Shown: positions 56,522-64,000 of the stretch, one piece after another
Layout: the number at the start of each line of letters is the position of its first letter
Numbering within the stretch: the stretch's first letter is position 1
From: Hyphomicrobium nitrativorans NL23
GTDB lineage: Bacteria; Pseudomonadota; Alphaproteobacteria; Rhizobiales; Hyphomicrobiaceae
Assembly: GCF_000503895.1 (NCBI RefSeq)
Contig: NC_022997.1
Span: forward strand, 1 to 64,000
Reading direction: 5' to 3'
Length of the DNA: 64,000 nucleotides
Program-made: the position numbers and the translations under genes
The notes under the pieces: model-generated
Told to the model about the DNA's origin: nothing
What the model saw: the letters and a program-made list of their open reading frames with translations, nothing else
The model's database searches: none

Positions 56522-57532
56522 CTATCGGAGCTGCACCAACGTCCCTGCCGCACTCGTCGCGAGATTAACGGCGCCGAGCCCGGCCAACGCGTGAAGCGCC
56601 CGATGCGCAGACGACTTCGACAACCCAAGCCGTTCGCCAAGCTCGTCTAGTGGCCCCTCGAGCTGGCCGCCTGCGCTCTTGATCTTCGCTAGCACATCGT
56701 CTAGGGCGCGCGAGCGCTTACGTCCTACCGTCTTTCGATCGTCTTGCGGAGCTTCGGGAGCATCGGCCATGGCCGGAGCGGCTGCTACCTCCGGCACCGG
56801 CTTAGGTTCAACGGCAGGCGCGGACTTGGCCGGCTCTGCCTTCGCCGCAGCGCCGGGAAGCGCCCCAACGACGATCAGCGAAGCCGCGGCGCCAAGCTCG
56901 AAAAAGATGACCGAGAGCAGCACAAGCCAGGGCGACAGCTTCGCTGGCTCTACCTCATAGCCGAGCGCAGCCGCATAGCTGGCCATGGATGCTGCGGTCG
57001 GATCGGCCACGGTTGCCGTGGCGCCGGCGGCCATGACGCGCTCGGCGTCGGCGCGATCGGCCTCGAGTTTCGCTTTGCGCTCGGCGCGTGCCGCTTCGGT
57101 CTTACGGTTGCCCCGCGGTGCCGCCGCCAACGTCGCAAGCTCGACATTCGCCACCTTCGCCTTGTCTCGTGCGATTGCGTACGCGTCCGCTTCGGCGCCG
57201 CGCGTGGCGGCTGCAACGTCGCGGGCGCCACTAACAAAGCCGAGTGAGCTGACAGTCGCATAGGCAAAACAGCAAGCGGCCAATGCTAGAGCCACTAAGC
57301 CCCGCACAAACTGCCACCGGCCGAAGGCGTTGAAAGCGGCTGCGAGTGCGATCGGCGTCATGATTGCGCCGGCAATGGAGGCAATCGCGAGGATTAATGC
57401 GGCGATCTCTGAGCTTCGGGCACCAAGTGCCCAACCGTGAAGCGAGTTTTGCGCCGCGGCGCATAGGATGAAGGTTGCGGCTGCACAATAGCCGAGACAG
57501 CGCGTTCCGCGCCCGTTAGACTCCCGAAGCAT
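56522..57532 (-). CDS. four-helix membrane protein with C-terminal winged-helix domain
   Basis: 336 residues. Hydrophobic helices lie near 14-36, 42-66, 76-100 and 206-230. Between helices 3 and 4 is a coiled coil rich in Ala, Lys and Glu (about 110-190). After a Pro/Ala linker (about 235-270) a winged-helix-like domain follows (DDVLAKIKSAGGQL, LGERLGLSKSSAHRALHAL). The domain could bind DNA at the membrane. Ribosome-binding site TAGGAG. Not recognised as a described family. Confidence 0.7.
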   Translation of the reverse strand: MLRESNGRGTRCLGYCAAATFILCAAAQNSLHGWALGARSSEIAALILAIASIAGAIMTPIALAAAFNAFGRWQFVRGLVALALAACCFAYATVSSLGFVSGARDVAAATRGAEADAYAIARDKAKVANVELATLAAAPRGNRKTEAARAERKAKLEADRADAERVMAAGATATVADPTAASMASYAAALGYEVEPAKLSPWLVLLSVIFFELGAAASLIVVGALPGAAAKAEPAKSAPAVEPKPVPEVAAAPAMADAPEAPQDDRKTVGRKRSRALDDVLAKIKSAGGQLEGPLDELGERLGLSKSSAHRALHALAGLGAVNLATSAAGTLVQLR

Positions 57533-57669
57533 GGGTCACTCCTATTACAGGTAGGGTTGGCTCTAGGCCCGCCGAGCTGTTAGCGCAGCGCGACGGGCCG
57601 CTTCATTTAAAGCGGTATACCGTTTCGAAATAACTTACTTTCTCAACCTTGTATGGCCACAGGTTGAAT

Positions 57670-58146
57670 TTAATTCTTACGGGGCAGTCCGCCTAGTAGG
57701 CCGGCAAACCTCCCGCCAAATGGCGTCTCGCCGCGTTTCGGAACGTTTAAGCGCGCGCCGGGGTGCAGCCCCAAAAGACCGGCTGTCCTATGAAGGGTAT
57801 CGACGGCAATCTTCCACGTCTTGACGGCCGGGTTGCTGGTCCGACCTCGCGCCGTTTCAACCGTTATCCCGAGGTCGGCAATGGCTTCCTGCGACGTGCA
57901 GAGCATCCCCCAGGCGAGAGCATGGGCTGCTAGCACGCCTTCGTGCGCGGCGCTGATCAGCCCAGGCGGCATAATCGAGAGCACGCGGTCCCATTCCGCG
58001 GAGGCCACGGGGTTTGCAGCGACAACGGGCGGCTTTTGCGGGGGCAAATCGACAATGATTTCGTCGTCAGCGATCGGGCGCTTGCCCGGATTACCTTCTA
58101 ACAACCGGATCACGTTGCTTTTAGGCTTCCTGCCTACTTTAGCCAT
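57670..58146 (-). CDS. phage terminase small subunit, P27 family
   Basis: 158 residues. The N-terminal basic segment (VGRKPKSNVIRLLEGNPGKRP) and the following ASAEWDRV and LGLHPGARLNVP marks are typical of P27 small terminases, which recognise the packaging site. AAAGGTGA precedes the ATG at 58146; a GTG at 58155 is possible. No large terminase follows, though it normally comes next. Confidence 0.85.
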   Translation of the reverse strand: MAKVGRKPKSNVIRLLEGNPGKRPIADDEIIVDLPPQKPPVVAANPVASAEWDRVLSIMPPGLISAAHEGVLAAHALAWGMLCTSQEAIADLGITVETARGRTSNPAVKTWKIAVDTLHRTAGLLGLHPGARLNVPKRGETPFGGRFAGLLGGLPRKN

Positions 58147-58243
58147 TAAAATCACCTTTTAGAAAACTTCCGCGTTTCGCGAATTTGAAAATGCGACCCC
58201 ATGCGGCGGTCCCCAAGGGCAAACGCGTGAAAGTTTTTTCCTT

Positions 58244-58633
58244 TTATTTTCGGGTTAGTTGCGTCGCGCGTCTCCGCGGCCTCGGTTCGCTCGGCGGAAA
58301 GAGCACCGCAGTCACGTGCGACGTGATGACATCACGGACCTTCGGGGGAAGGCCGGGAACGGATGCTAATGCGAGCGCGATAGCATCCGGAGAGACCGGA
58401 CCAGAGCTGCGGTTGATCTCGAATGCCAACACATCGGCATGGCGATAGCGAACATGGCGGCCGACCATCACGTATCGAGGCCCGCCGCCGTGTCGCCGCA
58501 TAAAGCCGAGATGCCCAACTGATACGCGAAGGTGCCTCGCGACTTCAGCGGGCTTGAGCATTACGCCCTCAGTGAGACGCAGCATCGGATGAAAGGCCGG
58601 ATCGACCTCAAGATTTTTTGGAACATTGAGCAC
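58244..58633 (-). CDS. HTH domain protein (AlpA/excisionase-like)
   Basis: 129 residues with a central MerR/AlpA-like helix-turn-helix (LKPAEVARHLRVSVGHLGFMRRHGGGPRYVMVGRHVRYRHADVLAFE). GTG start with AAGGGG upstream. It lies between the capsid and small terminase genes, 25 bp after the capsid gene in transcription order. Likely a regulator or packaging/excision helper. Confidence 0.7.
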   Translation of the reverse strand: MLNVPKNLEVDPAFHPMLRLTEGVMLKPAEVARHLRVSVGHLGFMRRHGGGPRYVMVGRHVRYRHADVLAFEINRSSGPVSPDAIALALASVPGLPPKVRDVITSHVTAVLFPPSEPRPRRRATQLTRK

Positions 58634-58658
58634 GATCCGGCCCCTTCCGACACGCCGC

Positions 58659-59837
58659 TTACGAGGCGGCGATCTTCAGCAGCTTGATAGCCGCGTAGTC
58701 CTGCACACCGCCGCCAACGCGCTTCGTGGTGTAGAACAGGACGTAAGGCTTCGTTGAATACGGATCGCGAAGAACGCGAATGCCCGTGCGGTCTACGATC
58801 AGATAGCCCCGCTCGAAGTCACCGAACGCAATCGGCGTCGCGTCCGCTTCGATCGACGGCATATTTTCATCAATCACTACCGGGCGGCCAAGGAGCGTTG
58901 CGGGCTGACCAACTTGGATAGACGGTTGCCAGAGGTAGTTTTCGTTATCATCCTTCAGCTTCGCAACCGTTGCGGCAGTCGAGCTGTTCATCAGCCAGCT
59001 CGCGTTCGCCCGGTACGTTGCTTTGAGCGAAAAATACAAATCGTAGAGGGCGTCCACGCCGTTGTGCGTGCTGTCGGACAACGCCGCGGCAACGCCGCTC
59101 ACGCGGAAGCCGATTTTGCCCCATGCCCAAGACGGGTCCGCGACCTTAGGGACGGAAAGGAAGCCTTTCGGCTGCTTGATGCCGGTGCCGTGAACGAAAG
59201 CCGTATCTTCCATTTCCGAAAACGCCGTCGCGATCTCAAGACTAAGCTCAGCAGCAACATCTGCGAAGGCGTCGTCGATAAGCGTCTGCGTCACGGCCGG
59301 CATCGCCTGAAGTTCCCATACGGGGAATTCCAGCTCGGACAGTTTCATTCCCGGCGTCTGATTGCGCGCCTCGCGCTCGCCTACCCATGTCGCAGTGGGA
59401 CCATTGAGGCTCACGCACTTGACGTACGCGCTCGTGTCAGTGGTGACGACGCGCGCGATGGAACGCATCGGCGTCGCGTCACGGGCGAGGCGGGCGATGC
59501 TCTGTTCAACCGTGCGAGGAACGAGGTAGCCGCCATCAGGCTTATTGTCGGTGCCCATCGACGCGCGGATGCCGCGACCAAAAGCTGCGAAGGCTTCACG
59601 TTCGGAGCGAGCATCGCCGCTCAGAATGTCACCGCAGCCCGTGCGCCCACCGATCTGCTCGATACGGCTGCGCTCGCGGCTTTCGTCTTCGAGTGCCTTG
59701 AGCCGTCCACCGAAGTCGTCGCGAAAGGTGCTAATCGTCGAGGTCAGTCCGTCCAGAGACGCGCGCACGTCCGAGCCGGCGGCGTTAGCGAAAATGCGCG
59801 CGTCATGGGCGCGCGCGGGAATGGAAATCGGTTTCAT
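58659..59837 (-). CDS. phage major capsid protein, HK97 fold
   Basis: 392 residues. An N-terminal scaffold-like coiled coil (about 25-65) is followed by the HK97 core: GGYLVPRTVEQSIARLARD, WVGEREARNQT, AFVHGTGIKQPKGFL and VRDPY-like region near the C-terminus. The ATG at 59837 has GAAAGAGAT upstream. No maturation protease is next to it, so the N-terminal domain would have to be removed by a protease from elsewhere or kept. Confidence 0.92.
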   Translation of the reverse strand: MKPISIPARAHDARIFANAAGSDVRASLDGLTSTISTFRDDFGGRLKALEDESRERSRIEQIGGRTGCGDILSGDARSEREAFAAFGRGIRASMGTDNKPDGGYLVPRTVEQSIARLARDATPMRSIARVVTTDTSAYVKCVSLNGPTATWVGEREARNQTPGMKLSELEFPVWELQAMPAVTQTLIDDAFADVAAELSLEIATAFSEMEDTAFVHGTGIKQPKGFLSVPKVADPSWAWGKIGFRVSGVAAALSDSTHNGVDALYDLYFSLKATYRANASWLMNSSTAATVAKLKDDNENYLWQPSIQVGQPATLLGRPVVIDENMPSIEADATPIAFGDFERGYLIVDRTGIRVLRDPYSTKPYVLFYTTKRVGGGVQDYAAIKLLKIAAS

Positions 59838-60005
59838 CGATATCTCTTTCAAAAATAAATCTTTCGGCGCGAAATGCGCCACGCGCTCATGATCGCCCAG
59901 CGCGCGCAGAACGCAAAAAAATGCAGCGGGCCGTTTAGATTCGGCACCGCTGCACTCAGCACAGCAAAATCAAAAGGAAGTTCGATGCCCACTCGGGCAT
60001 TACAA

Positions 60006-60407
60006 TTATGCCCGAAAATCGAGCGGCACCAAATCGTGGCGCCAACTGAGACGTTTTGCGTCGCTTATCCTTTTCACGACGGCACGATACGCCCGCCCCT
60101 CGAGTTCCTCTCGCCGCCGGTCACCGCCAGGTGCTCGAAAGACCCAGTAAACATGCGCCCAGCCAAGGGAGGCGGAACCCATGCGATGATCGATGTTCTC
60201 GCTGCGCACGTCGTCGGGTGGGAGCCAGCATCTATCCCAATATCCGAGATCAATTCGCGCACAGACGGATACGCGCTTGGCGGTGGCTTCAATCGCGAAA
60301 CCCGGTCCGTCACCACCGCGGCGCGTCTCCACCAGCAGCCAAGGCAACCGAACGCGGCGGTCAACGAGGTGAGCGGCGCGCTCCCGCAAGCGATCCCAGG
60401 GCGTCAT
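60006..60407 (-). CDS. island hypothetical protein
   Basis: 133 residues, mixed alpha/beta, rich in Arg and Trp. Starts inside the end of the preceding small gene (ATGA overlap at 60404-60407). Not recognised; could be a head or regulatory protein. Confidence 0.65.
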   Translation of the reverse strand: MTPWDRLRERAAHLVDRRVRLPWLLVETRRGGDGPGFAIEATAKRVSVCARIDLGYWDRCWLPPDDVRSENIDHRMGSASLGWAHVYWVFRAPGGDRRREELEGRAYRAVVKRISDAKRLSWRHDLVPLDFRA

Positions 60408-60613
60408 GCTGCACCGCCAATCGCGAACACCACGGGCACGAGCTGCCCGCGTACGCGCTCGACGCCGACGAAGAGCTGGCGCCGGCCCGTTTTGATGATG
60501 CGCCCCACGATGCCAGGGGCGGGGAGGTTTTCGGCCATGGTCACGAGGCCGTCGAGATCGACGCGCTGTTCGCGGGTCTTCGTCTTAAATTTCTTCGAGA
60601 TAGGCTTGGTCAT
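60404..60613 (-). CDS. small basic island protein
   Basis: 69 residues with a Lys/Arg-rich N-terminus (KKFKTKTREQRVDL) and a compact C-terminal half. Translationally coupled to the next gene. First gene after the AT-rich repeat region, so it probably opens the capsid-terminase operon. Confidence 0.65.
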   Translation of the reverse strand: MTKPISKKFKTKTREQRVDLDGLVTMAENLPAPGIVGRIIKTGRRQLFVGVERVRGQLVPVVFAIGGAA

Positions 60614-60720
60614 CGGTTTGCTCCGTTGTTCATCTGCGATGTACACACGGTGCCGCAACACGATTAAAAAAGCGCAAACGCCATCGCCCGCTTCCGAAAA
60701 TCCGGTTGCGGGGGCGAACA

Positions 60721-60813
60721 ACGCATAAAATATACGTAGAGTTCTTACCGCCGAGTTAATGACGCATATTTTATGCGTAAGCTTTTCGAACCGCGCTGCG
60801 CATAAAAAATATG
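60721..60813. repeat. GCATAAAATAT inverted and direct repeats
   Basis: GCATAAAATAT (60722) is matched by its complement ATATTTTATGC (60766), and GCATAAAAAATATG follows at 60800. The AT-rich triple repeat lies upstream of the capsid-terminase gene block and resembles a phage operator set. Confidence 0.6.
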
Positions 60814-60854
60814 TCGTTCGGCCAGGCTGAAGGTTCTTGGACAGGAGCGGGACA

Positions 60855-60889
60855 CGGACATCCATCTCCTAGAGATGGATGGATGTCCG
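60855..60889 (-). terminator. GGACATCC hairpin cluster after the primase gene
   Basis: A 12-bp stem (60855-60866 with 60878-60889) competes with an alternative 8-bp stem (60860-60867 with 60873-60880). Further GGACAT/ATGTCC copies run to 60960, into the end of the primase gene. It may stop or attenuate transcription, or be a binding array such as an origin. Confidence 0.5.
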
Positions 60890-60916
60890 TCCGGATGTCC
60901 GGCGGACACGGACACG

Positions 60917-62794
60917 CTAAAATCCGGACATGTCCGGGATGTCCGGGCCTCGCTTGTAGAGCCTTCCCCCCTCTAGAACGTAGGCGGTGGCCAATGCTTT
61001 CTTGAGAGCGCGATCCCAAGCCTTCCTACGGCTGTCCGGTTTTCCAGATCGTGCCGCCTTAAATGCAGCTTCAACGGCCGCCGCTTCTCCGGAAGGCACT
61101 TTCGCCAGGGCATCTTCAAAGTCCCGTCCGCTCTGGACGCTCGTGAAGCCATCTTCGGGGGCGGCGGCCGTGCCATTCGGCCGCGCCAGCTCACGGACAA
61201 AGCATGACGTGATCGGCTGCCCGTCCTTCTTGGTGCCAACCTGAACTATGGGGAGTTCTGCCCAGCCTAGGCGGCATTCCGCAGCGTCACGGCACTTTTC
61301 GAGGAACACTTCGCCGTTCTTGCGAAGCTCAATCACGAAATCGGCGTTAGCTCTTAGTGCCGACGAACCGCGCAACCTTTCCGGCCCATGACCAAAGTGA
61401 TGCGTCGCAAGGCAAGTCGCACCAATTGTCTGGCTGACTGAGTGCATGATCTTGGTGGCGCGCGTTACCTCCGTTGAGGCGTCTTCGTCACGCAATGTGA
61501 ACGCCTGTCCGAAGGTATCGAAGACGACGAGGCCGAGCGGGACACCGAACTCGCGGCGCATGTCCGCGTCCACTTGCCGTAAATCGGCAATGAAGGCTTC
61601 CAAGCCGGCGGAACTCATGACGTCGATCGCACCCTTCGTGAACTTCAGGGGAAGTTGCCTCGCAGCCCTACTGTCCAAGCCGAAGGCGTGCACTGCCGCC
61701 GCTTTAACGCGATGCGTGATCGAGTAGCTACCTTCCGCGGCAACGATGTAGGTTCCAAACCCCGCTTCGATCTTGCGCCCGTAGAAGGGACGCTGCATCG
61801 CGCCGCTCAGTGCCAAGTGAACGAGTTGGAAGGTCTTACCCGCGCCCGACTTGCCGCCGAGAAACCCGATTCCGCCGCGCTGGATCGTCTCATCAACAAG
61901 CCAGTCGATTTCCGCATCTAAAGGCTCGTCGCCAACCCAATACGATAGGGAGCGCGAATTTTCCGGTTTCGGAAGCTCGACTGCGCAGAACCCGGCCGCG
62001 GGATTGTCGCGGCCGGCGGGCACTTGTCCATAGCGATAAGCGTTCGCGACAACGGTCTCTAGTTCATCGGCCGGCCATTCCGGCAAGCATCGAAGGTTGT
62101 AGTGCTCCCACATGAGATCAAAACATACGGGCTCTGAAACGCCGCGATCCTTCACCTGGCACGCGACCTTGAACGTCATCTCGTTACCGCCGGAACCCTC
62201 CACAGCCGCCGGCGCGGCGTCTTTGAGATAGGCTGTCGCTGCCTCTATCGACGCGGGCGTGTCTAGTTCGCCCAACGTCTTCGGTGCTTCCGCAGACTTT
62301 CGATGCGCCGCCACAAGCCGCTCTAAGAGCCAAGCCGGACATTCCGCAACGGGTGCATCGCGCTCGAGTAGGTACTCCCGACCCTTGAAGGTCGAGCCCA
62401 CGCCCATGACGTAGCTTTTCGGACCTGTCTTTATGTCAACGCCTTGTCCAAGCTTATCAGTTCCGCCCGATAGATCGGCGCCGGCCGGCGCGCGCAAGTA
62501 CAGGTGAAGCCCGCCGTTCGGCGTTCTCACTGTGTAGGTAGCAGGCAACGGCGGGTGGCCCTTAAGGGTCTCCAAACCCTCGCGGTGTGCGTCTACGTCC
62601 ACGACCACAAGACGGTCAGTGCGAACGCCGATGTTGGTGCGAGCCTCAATGAAGGTGTCGAACGCTTCGGCGGGATCGGCAATCGCCCCTCCGTTGGCCC
62701 AATCCCGCTGGGGTTTGTCTTTCGATCCGTGCCGGATGCGGAACACAGGATCGCCGTTGCGGGCGTGCCGAACGGCTGTGGACACGAGGCTCAT
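60917..62794 (-). CDS. primase-polymerase / RepA-like AAA helicase replication protein
   Basis: 625 residues. N-terminal bifunctional primase/polymerase domain (about 1-190; VVVDVDAHREG, TPNGGLHLYLR), then a RecA-like AAA domain (about 305-520) with Walker A GGKSGAGKT and Walker B LVVFDTF. This fusion is typical of replication initiators in phages and satellites. It overlaps the preceding gene by 4 bp. An ATG at 62827 would add 11 residues. Confidence 0.88.
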   Translation of the reverse strand: MSLVSTAVRHARNGDPVFRIRHGSKDKPQRDWANGGAIADPAEAFDTFIEARTNIGVRTDRLVVVDVDAHREGLETLKGHPPLPATYTVRTPNGGLHLYLRAPAGADLSGGTDKLGQGVDIKTGPKSYVMGVGSTFKGREYLLERDAPVAECPAWLLERLVAAHRKSAEAPKTLGELDTPASIEAATAYLKDAAPAAVEGSGGNEMTFKVACQVKDRGVSEPVCFDLMWEHYNLRCLPEWPADELETVVANAYRYGQVPAGRDNPAAGFCAVELPKPENSRSLSYWVGDEPLDAEIDWLVDETIQRGGIGFLGGKSGAGKTFQLVHLALSGAMQRPFYGRKIEAGFGTYIVAAEGSYSITHRVKAAAVHAFGLDSRAARQLPLKFTKGAIDVMSSAGLEAFIADLRQVDADMRREFGVPLGLVVFDTFGQAFTLRDEDASTEVTRATKIMHSVSQTIGATCLATHHFGHGPERLRGSSALRANADFVIELRKNGEVFLEKCRDAAECRLGWAELPIVQVGTKKDGQPITSCFVRELARPNGTAAAPEDGFTSVQSGRDFEDALAKVPSGEAAAVEAAFKAARSGKPDSRRKAWDRALKKALATAYVLEGGRLYKRGPDIPDMSGF

Positions 62795-63225
62795 TGCACA
62801 GCCACCGGCACACCAAGCATGTCCCAAAGGACGCTGCCGTTTCCGCTTTCATGCATCGCCTCGAGATACCGCCACCAGCCTTCTGGCGAGTGCCGCGTGA
62901 AGGTGCTTCGGCCGCGCTCACCATAGAGCAGTAGCGGGGACGAAACCGGCCCGAACCATCGTTCTAAGCATCCATCGCGGTAGCGAATGGCGACAATCGC
63001 GGCAGGGTATCGCGACCATCCCTCAGGGACAGCGCTTTCCCCCTGCCGAAAGAGAACGCCCCGATACTCGCACGGCAGAGCCTCACGGACATGCCACTCG
63101 CAGCCGTGGCGGCCGTAGTACCAAAGATCACGATGCGCACCTTCGGCGGCGTCATATTCCGCCCAGTATGCGACGGGATCGGCACGCTTTAGAGCGGCGC
63201 TAAGGCCGATAGCTTCTTTGAACAT
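62791..63225 (-). CDS. island hypothetical protein
   Basis: 144 residues, rich in Trp, Tyr and Arg, no signal peptide. GAAGGGAAG before the ATG. Coupled to the replication gene by a 4-bp overlap, so probably early-acting. Confidence 0.65.
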   Translation of the reverse strand: MFKEAIGLSAALKRADPVAYWAEYDAAEGAHRDLWYYGRHGCEWHVREALPCEYRGVLFRQGESAVPEGWSRYPAAIVAIRYRDGCLERWFGPVSSPLLLYGERGRSTFTRHSPEGWWRYLEAMHESGNGSVLWDMLGVPVAVQ

Positions 63226-63381
63226 CACACTTCCCTTCAAAAACTCGCGAAAGGAAGCGCGTCGCAAAATTGACTTTCGGGGTGAAAGTCACGACTATGT
63301 GGGGGTCAGCCATTTCCATTCGCCGTTAAAATTATCAGACAAAAAGAGCCCGTCCGGTTGCCAGCCGGCGGGCTTTGCCGT

Positions 63382-63585
63382 TTACGCGGCTCGATTAAGT
63401 TCGGCCGAAGACCCGAATGTGTTGGCGGCCATCCACTCCCTAAGTTCCGCCACGGGGTACAAATAGCGCCCGTGTACGGCGAGGAACTTCGGCCCTACGC
63501 CTTTATCGCGCCAACGTTTAAGGGTCTTCGGAGTGCGATTTAGCAACCGACCCGCCTTGTCAGGGGTCAAACAGACGTTTTCCAT
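63382..63585 (-). CDS. AlpA/MerR-like HTH regulator
   Basis: 67 residues, one helix-turn-helix (LTPDKAGRLLNRTPKTLKRW) plus a wing (GRYLYPVAELREWM). Strong ribosome-binding site (GGAGACTTAAG). Proteins of this type switch on excision or replication in satellites such as P4. Divergent from the gene at 63853, with a perfect palindrome between. Confidence 0.8.
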   Translation of the reverse strand: MENVCLTPDKAGRLLNRTPKTLKRWRDKGVGPKFLAVHGRYLYPVAELREWMAANTFGSSAELNRAA

Positions 63586-63708
63586 CTTAAGTCTCCACAT
63601 AAAGTGCCGCGTCGTCGCCTTTGGGGACAAAGCGAGACATGGCGGGATGGAAACTTAAAATGGGATGCGCTGCAAATTTCGGTTCCAAGTTGGACGTTAT
63701 GCGACTTT

Positions 63709-63737
63709 TAGAATGCTCAGCAATGCTGAGCATTCTA
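63709..63737. promoter_or_regulatory. 13-bp perfect inverted repeat between divergent regulators
   Basis: TAGAATGCTCAGC (63709-63721) is perfectly complementary to 63725-63737 around a 3-nt centre. It sits in the 267-bp gap between the two divergent HTH genes, as expected for an operator of the island switch. Confidence 0.6.
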
Positions 63738-63852
63738 ATGCCAAAATCTGAATAAGAAGTTTATCGCGCGGCGCGCGGGTTTACAGAATGCGATTTTGGC
63801 GATTTGTGTTGCGATGATATTTTTTAGGCTCGTTATTTATCGAGCCACCGCA

Positions 63853-64000
63853 ATGACCCGCCACGAAAAGCCCAGCGCCGTTTTACCGTCCTCGATGCCG
63901 TTACTGCTGTGCTCGCGGGTGCAAGCTGCGGCGTTGCTCAATGTTGCTCCAACCACCTTCGACAAGCTGCGCAAGAGCAATGCCCTGTTGCGGCCGGTCC
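63853..64000 (+). CDS. HTH protein, partial at window end
   Basis: The frame from ATG 63853 is open to the window edge (49 codons). It reads as an AlpA-like helix-turn-helix (SRVQAAALLNVAPTTFDKLR). It is the only rightward gene in the island and divergent from the other regulator. Its length and any integrase behind it cannot be seen. Confidence 0.6.
   Translation, partial: MTRHEKPSAVLPSSMPLLLCSRVQAAALLNVAPTTFDKLRKSNALLRPV

Larger units (their letters stand above)
54922..64000. mobile_element. phage-satellite-like island (partial, continues past the window)
   Basis: From 54.9 kb all genes but the last run leftward and include AlpA-type regulators, a primase-polymerase/helicase, a P27 small terminase and an HK97 major capsid protein. 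Base composition and codon use are visibly less GC-rich than the chromosome before murA. No large terminase, portal, protease, tail, lysis or integrase gene lies inside the window. The right end and integrase may lie beyond 64 kb. The left end is set only by the change in gene content after murA; no repeat marking an attachment site was proven. Confidence 0.75.

Overview
The window looks like chromosome of a methylotrophic alphaproteobacterium of the Hyphomicrobiales (Rhizobiales), most likely Hyphomicrobium or a close relative. The lineage is suggested by the conserved block chvI-chvG-hprK-EIIA(Man)-NPr-ahcY with a PEP carboxykinase gene beyond chvI, by class I lysyl-tRNA synthetase, and by families typical of this order (BcsS, DUF6460, TIGR02186 with TauE, PdeM with an Lhr-like helicase). 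Methylotrophy is suggested by a formaldehyde-activating-enzyme (Fae) homologue, two stand-alone pqqA genes and a PQQ-type sugar dehydrogenase. The genus is inferred; no 16S rRNA or tRNA gene was seen.

Layout. 0.1-4.6 kb: TRAP small permease, an Mrp-DUF971 fusion that contains no cysteine, a periplasmic PQQ-type dehydrogenase and a Fae homologue. 4.8-8.7 kb: a probable zinc-scavenging pair, a histidine-rich TonB-dependent receptor and a CobW/COG0523 GTPase, which share a Zur-like palindrome. 9-18 kb: the ChvG/ChvI - PTS-Ntr - ahcY block, interrupted before ahcY by a perfect 110-bp tandem repeat, followed by a HugZ-like protein and GTP-type PEP carboxykinase. 18-25 kb: a redoxin with a histidine-rich tail, a HAD phosphatase, a striking 241-bp inverted-repeat element between two convergent genes, small envelope proteins and the twin pqqA genes. 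25-43 kb: housekeeping and accessory genes (PodJ/Sel1-like polarity protein, TauE/TIGR02186, helicase/PdeM, pyrD, a DUF262/DUF1524 putative nuclease, lysK, large envelope protein, hydrolase, DUF2147). 43.6-51.8 kb: two export systems, a DevBCA-type ABC exporter and a tetR-MFP-RND efflux operon with a recognisable operator. 52-54.8 kb: bcsS-like gene and murA.

54.9-64 kb (continuing past the window): a compact phage-satellite-like island. All but one of its genes run leftward. It carries AlpA-type HTH proteins, a primase-polymerase/RepA-like helicase, an HK97-type major capsid protein and a P27-type small terminase. No large terminase, portal, protease, tail or lysis gene is visible. This is the best candidate for an undescribed system, because the gene set looks like a satellite that supplies capsid and packaging specificity while borrowing the rest. 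It also encodes an unusual four-helix membrane protein with a C-terminal winged-helix domain.

Most start codons were chosen by ribosome-binding site and family fit. They often differ from the longest open frame.
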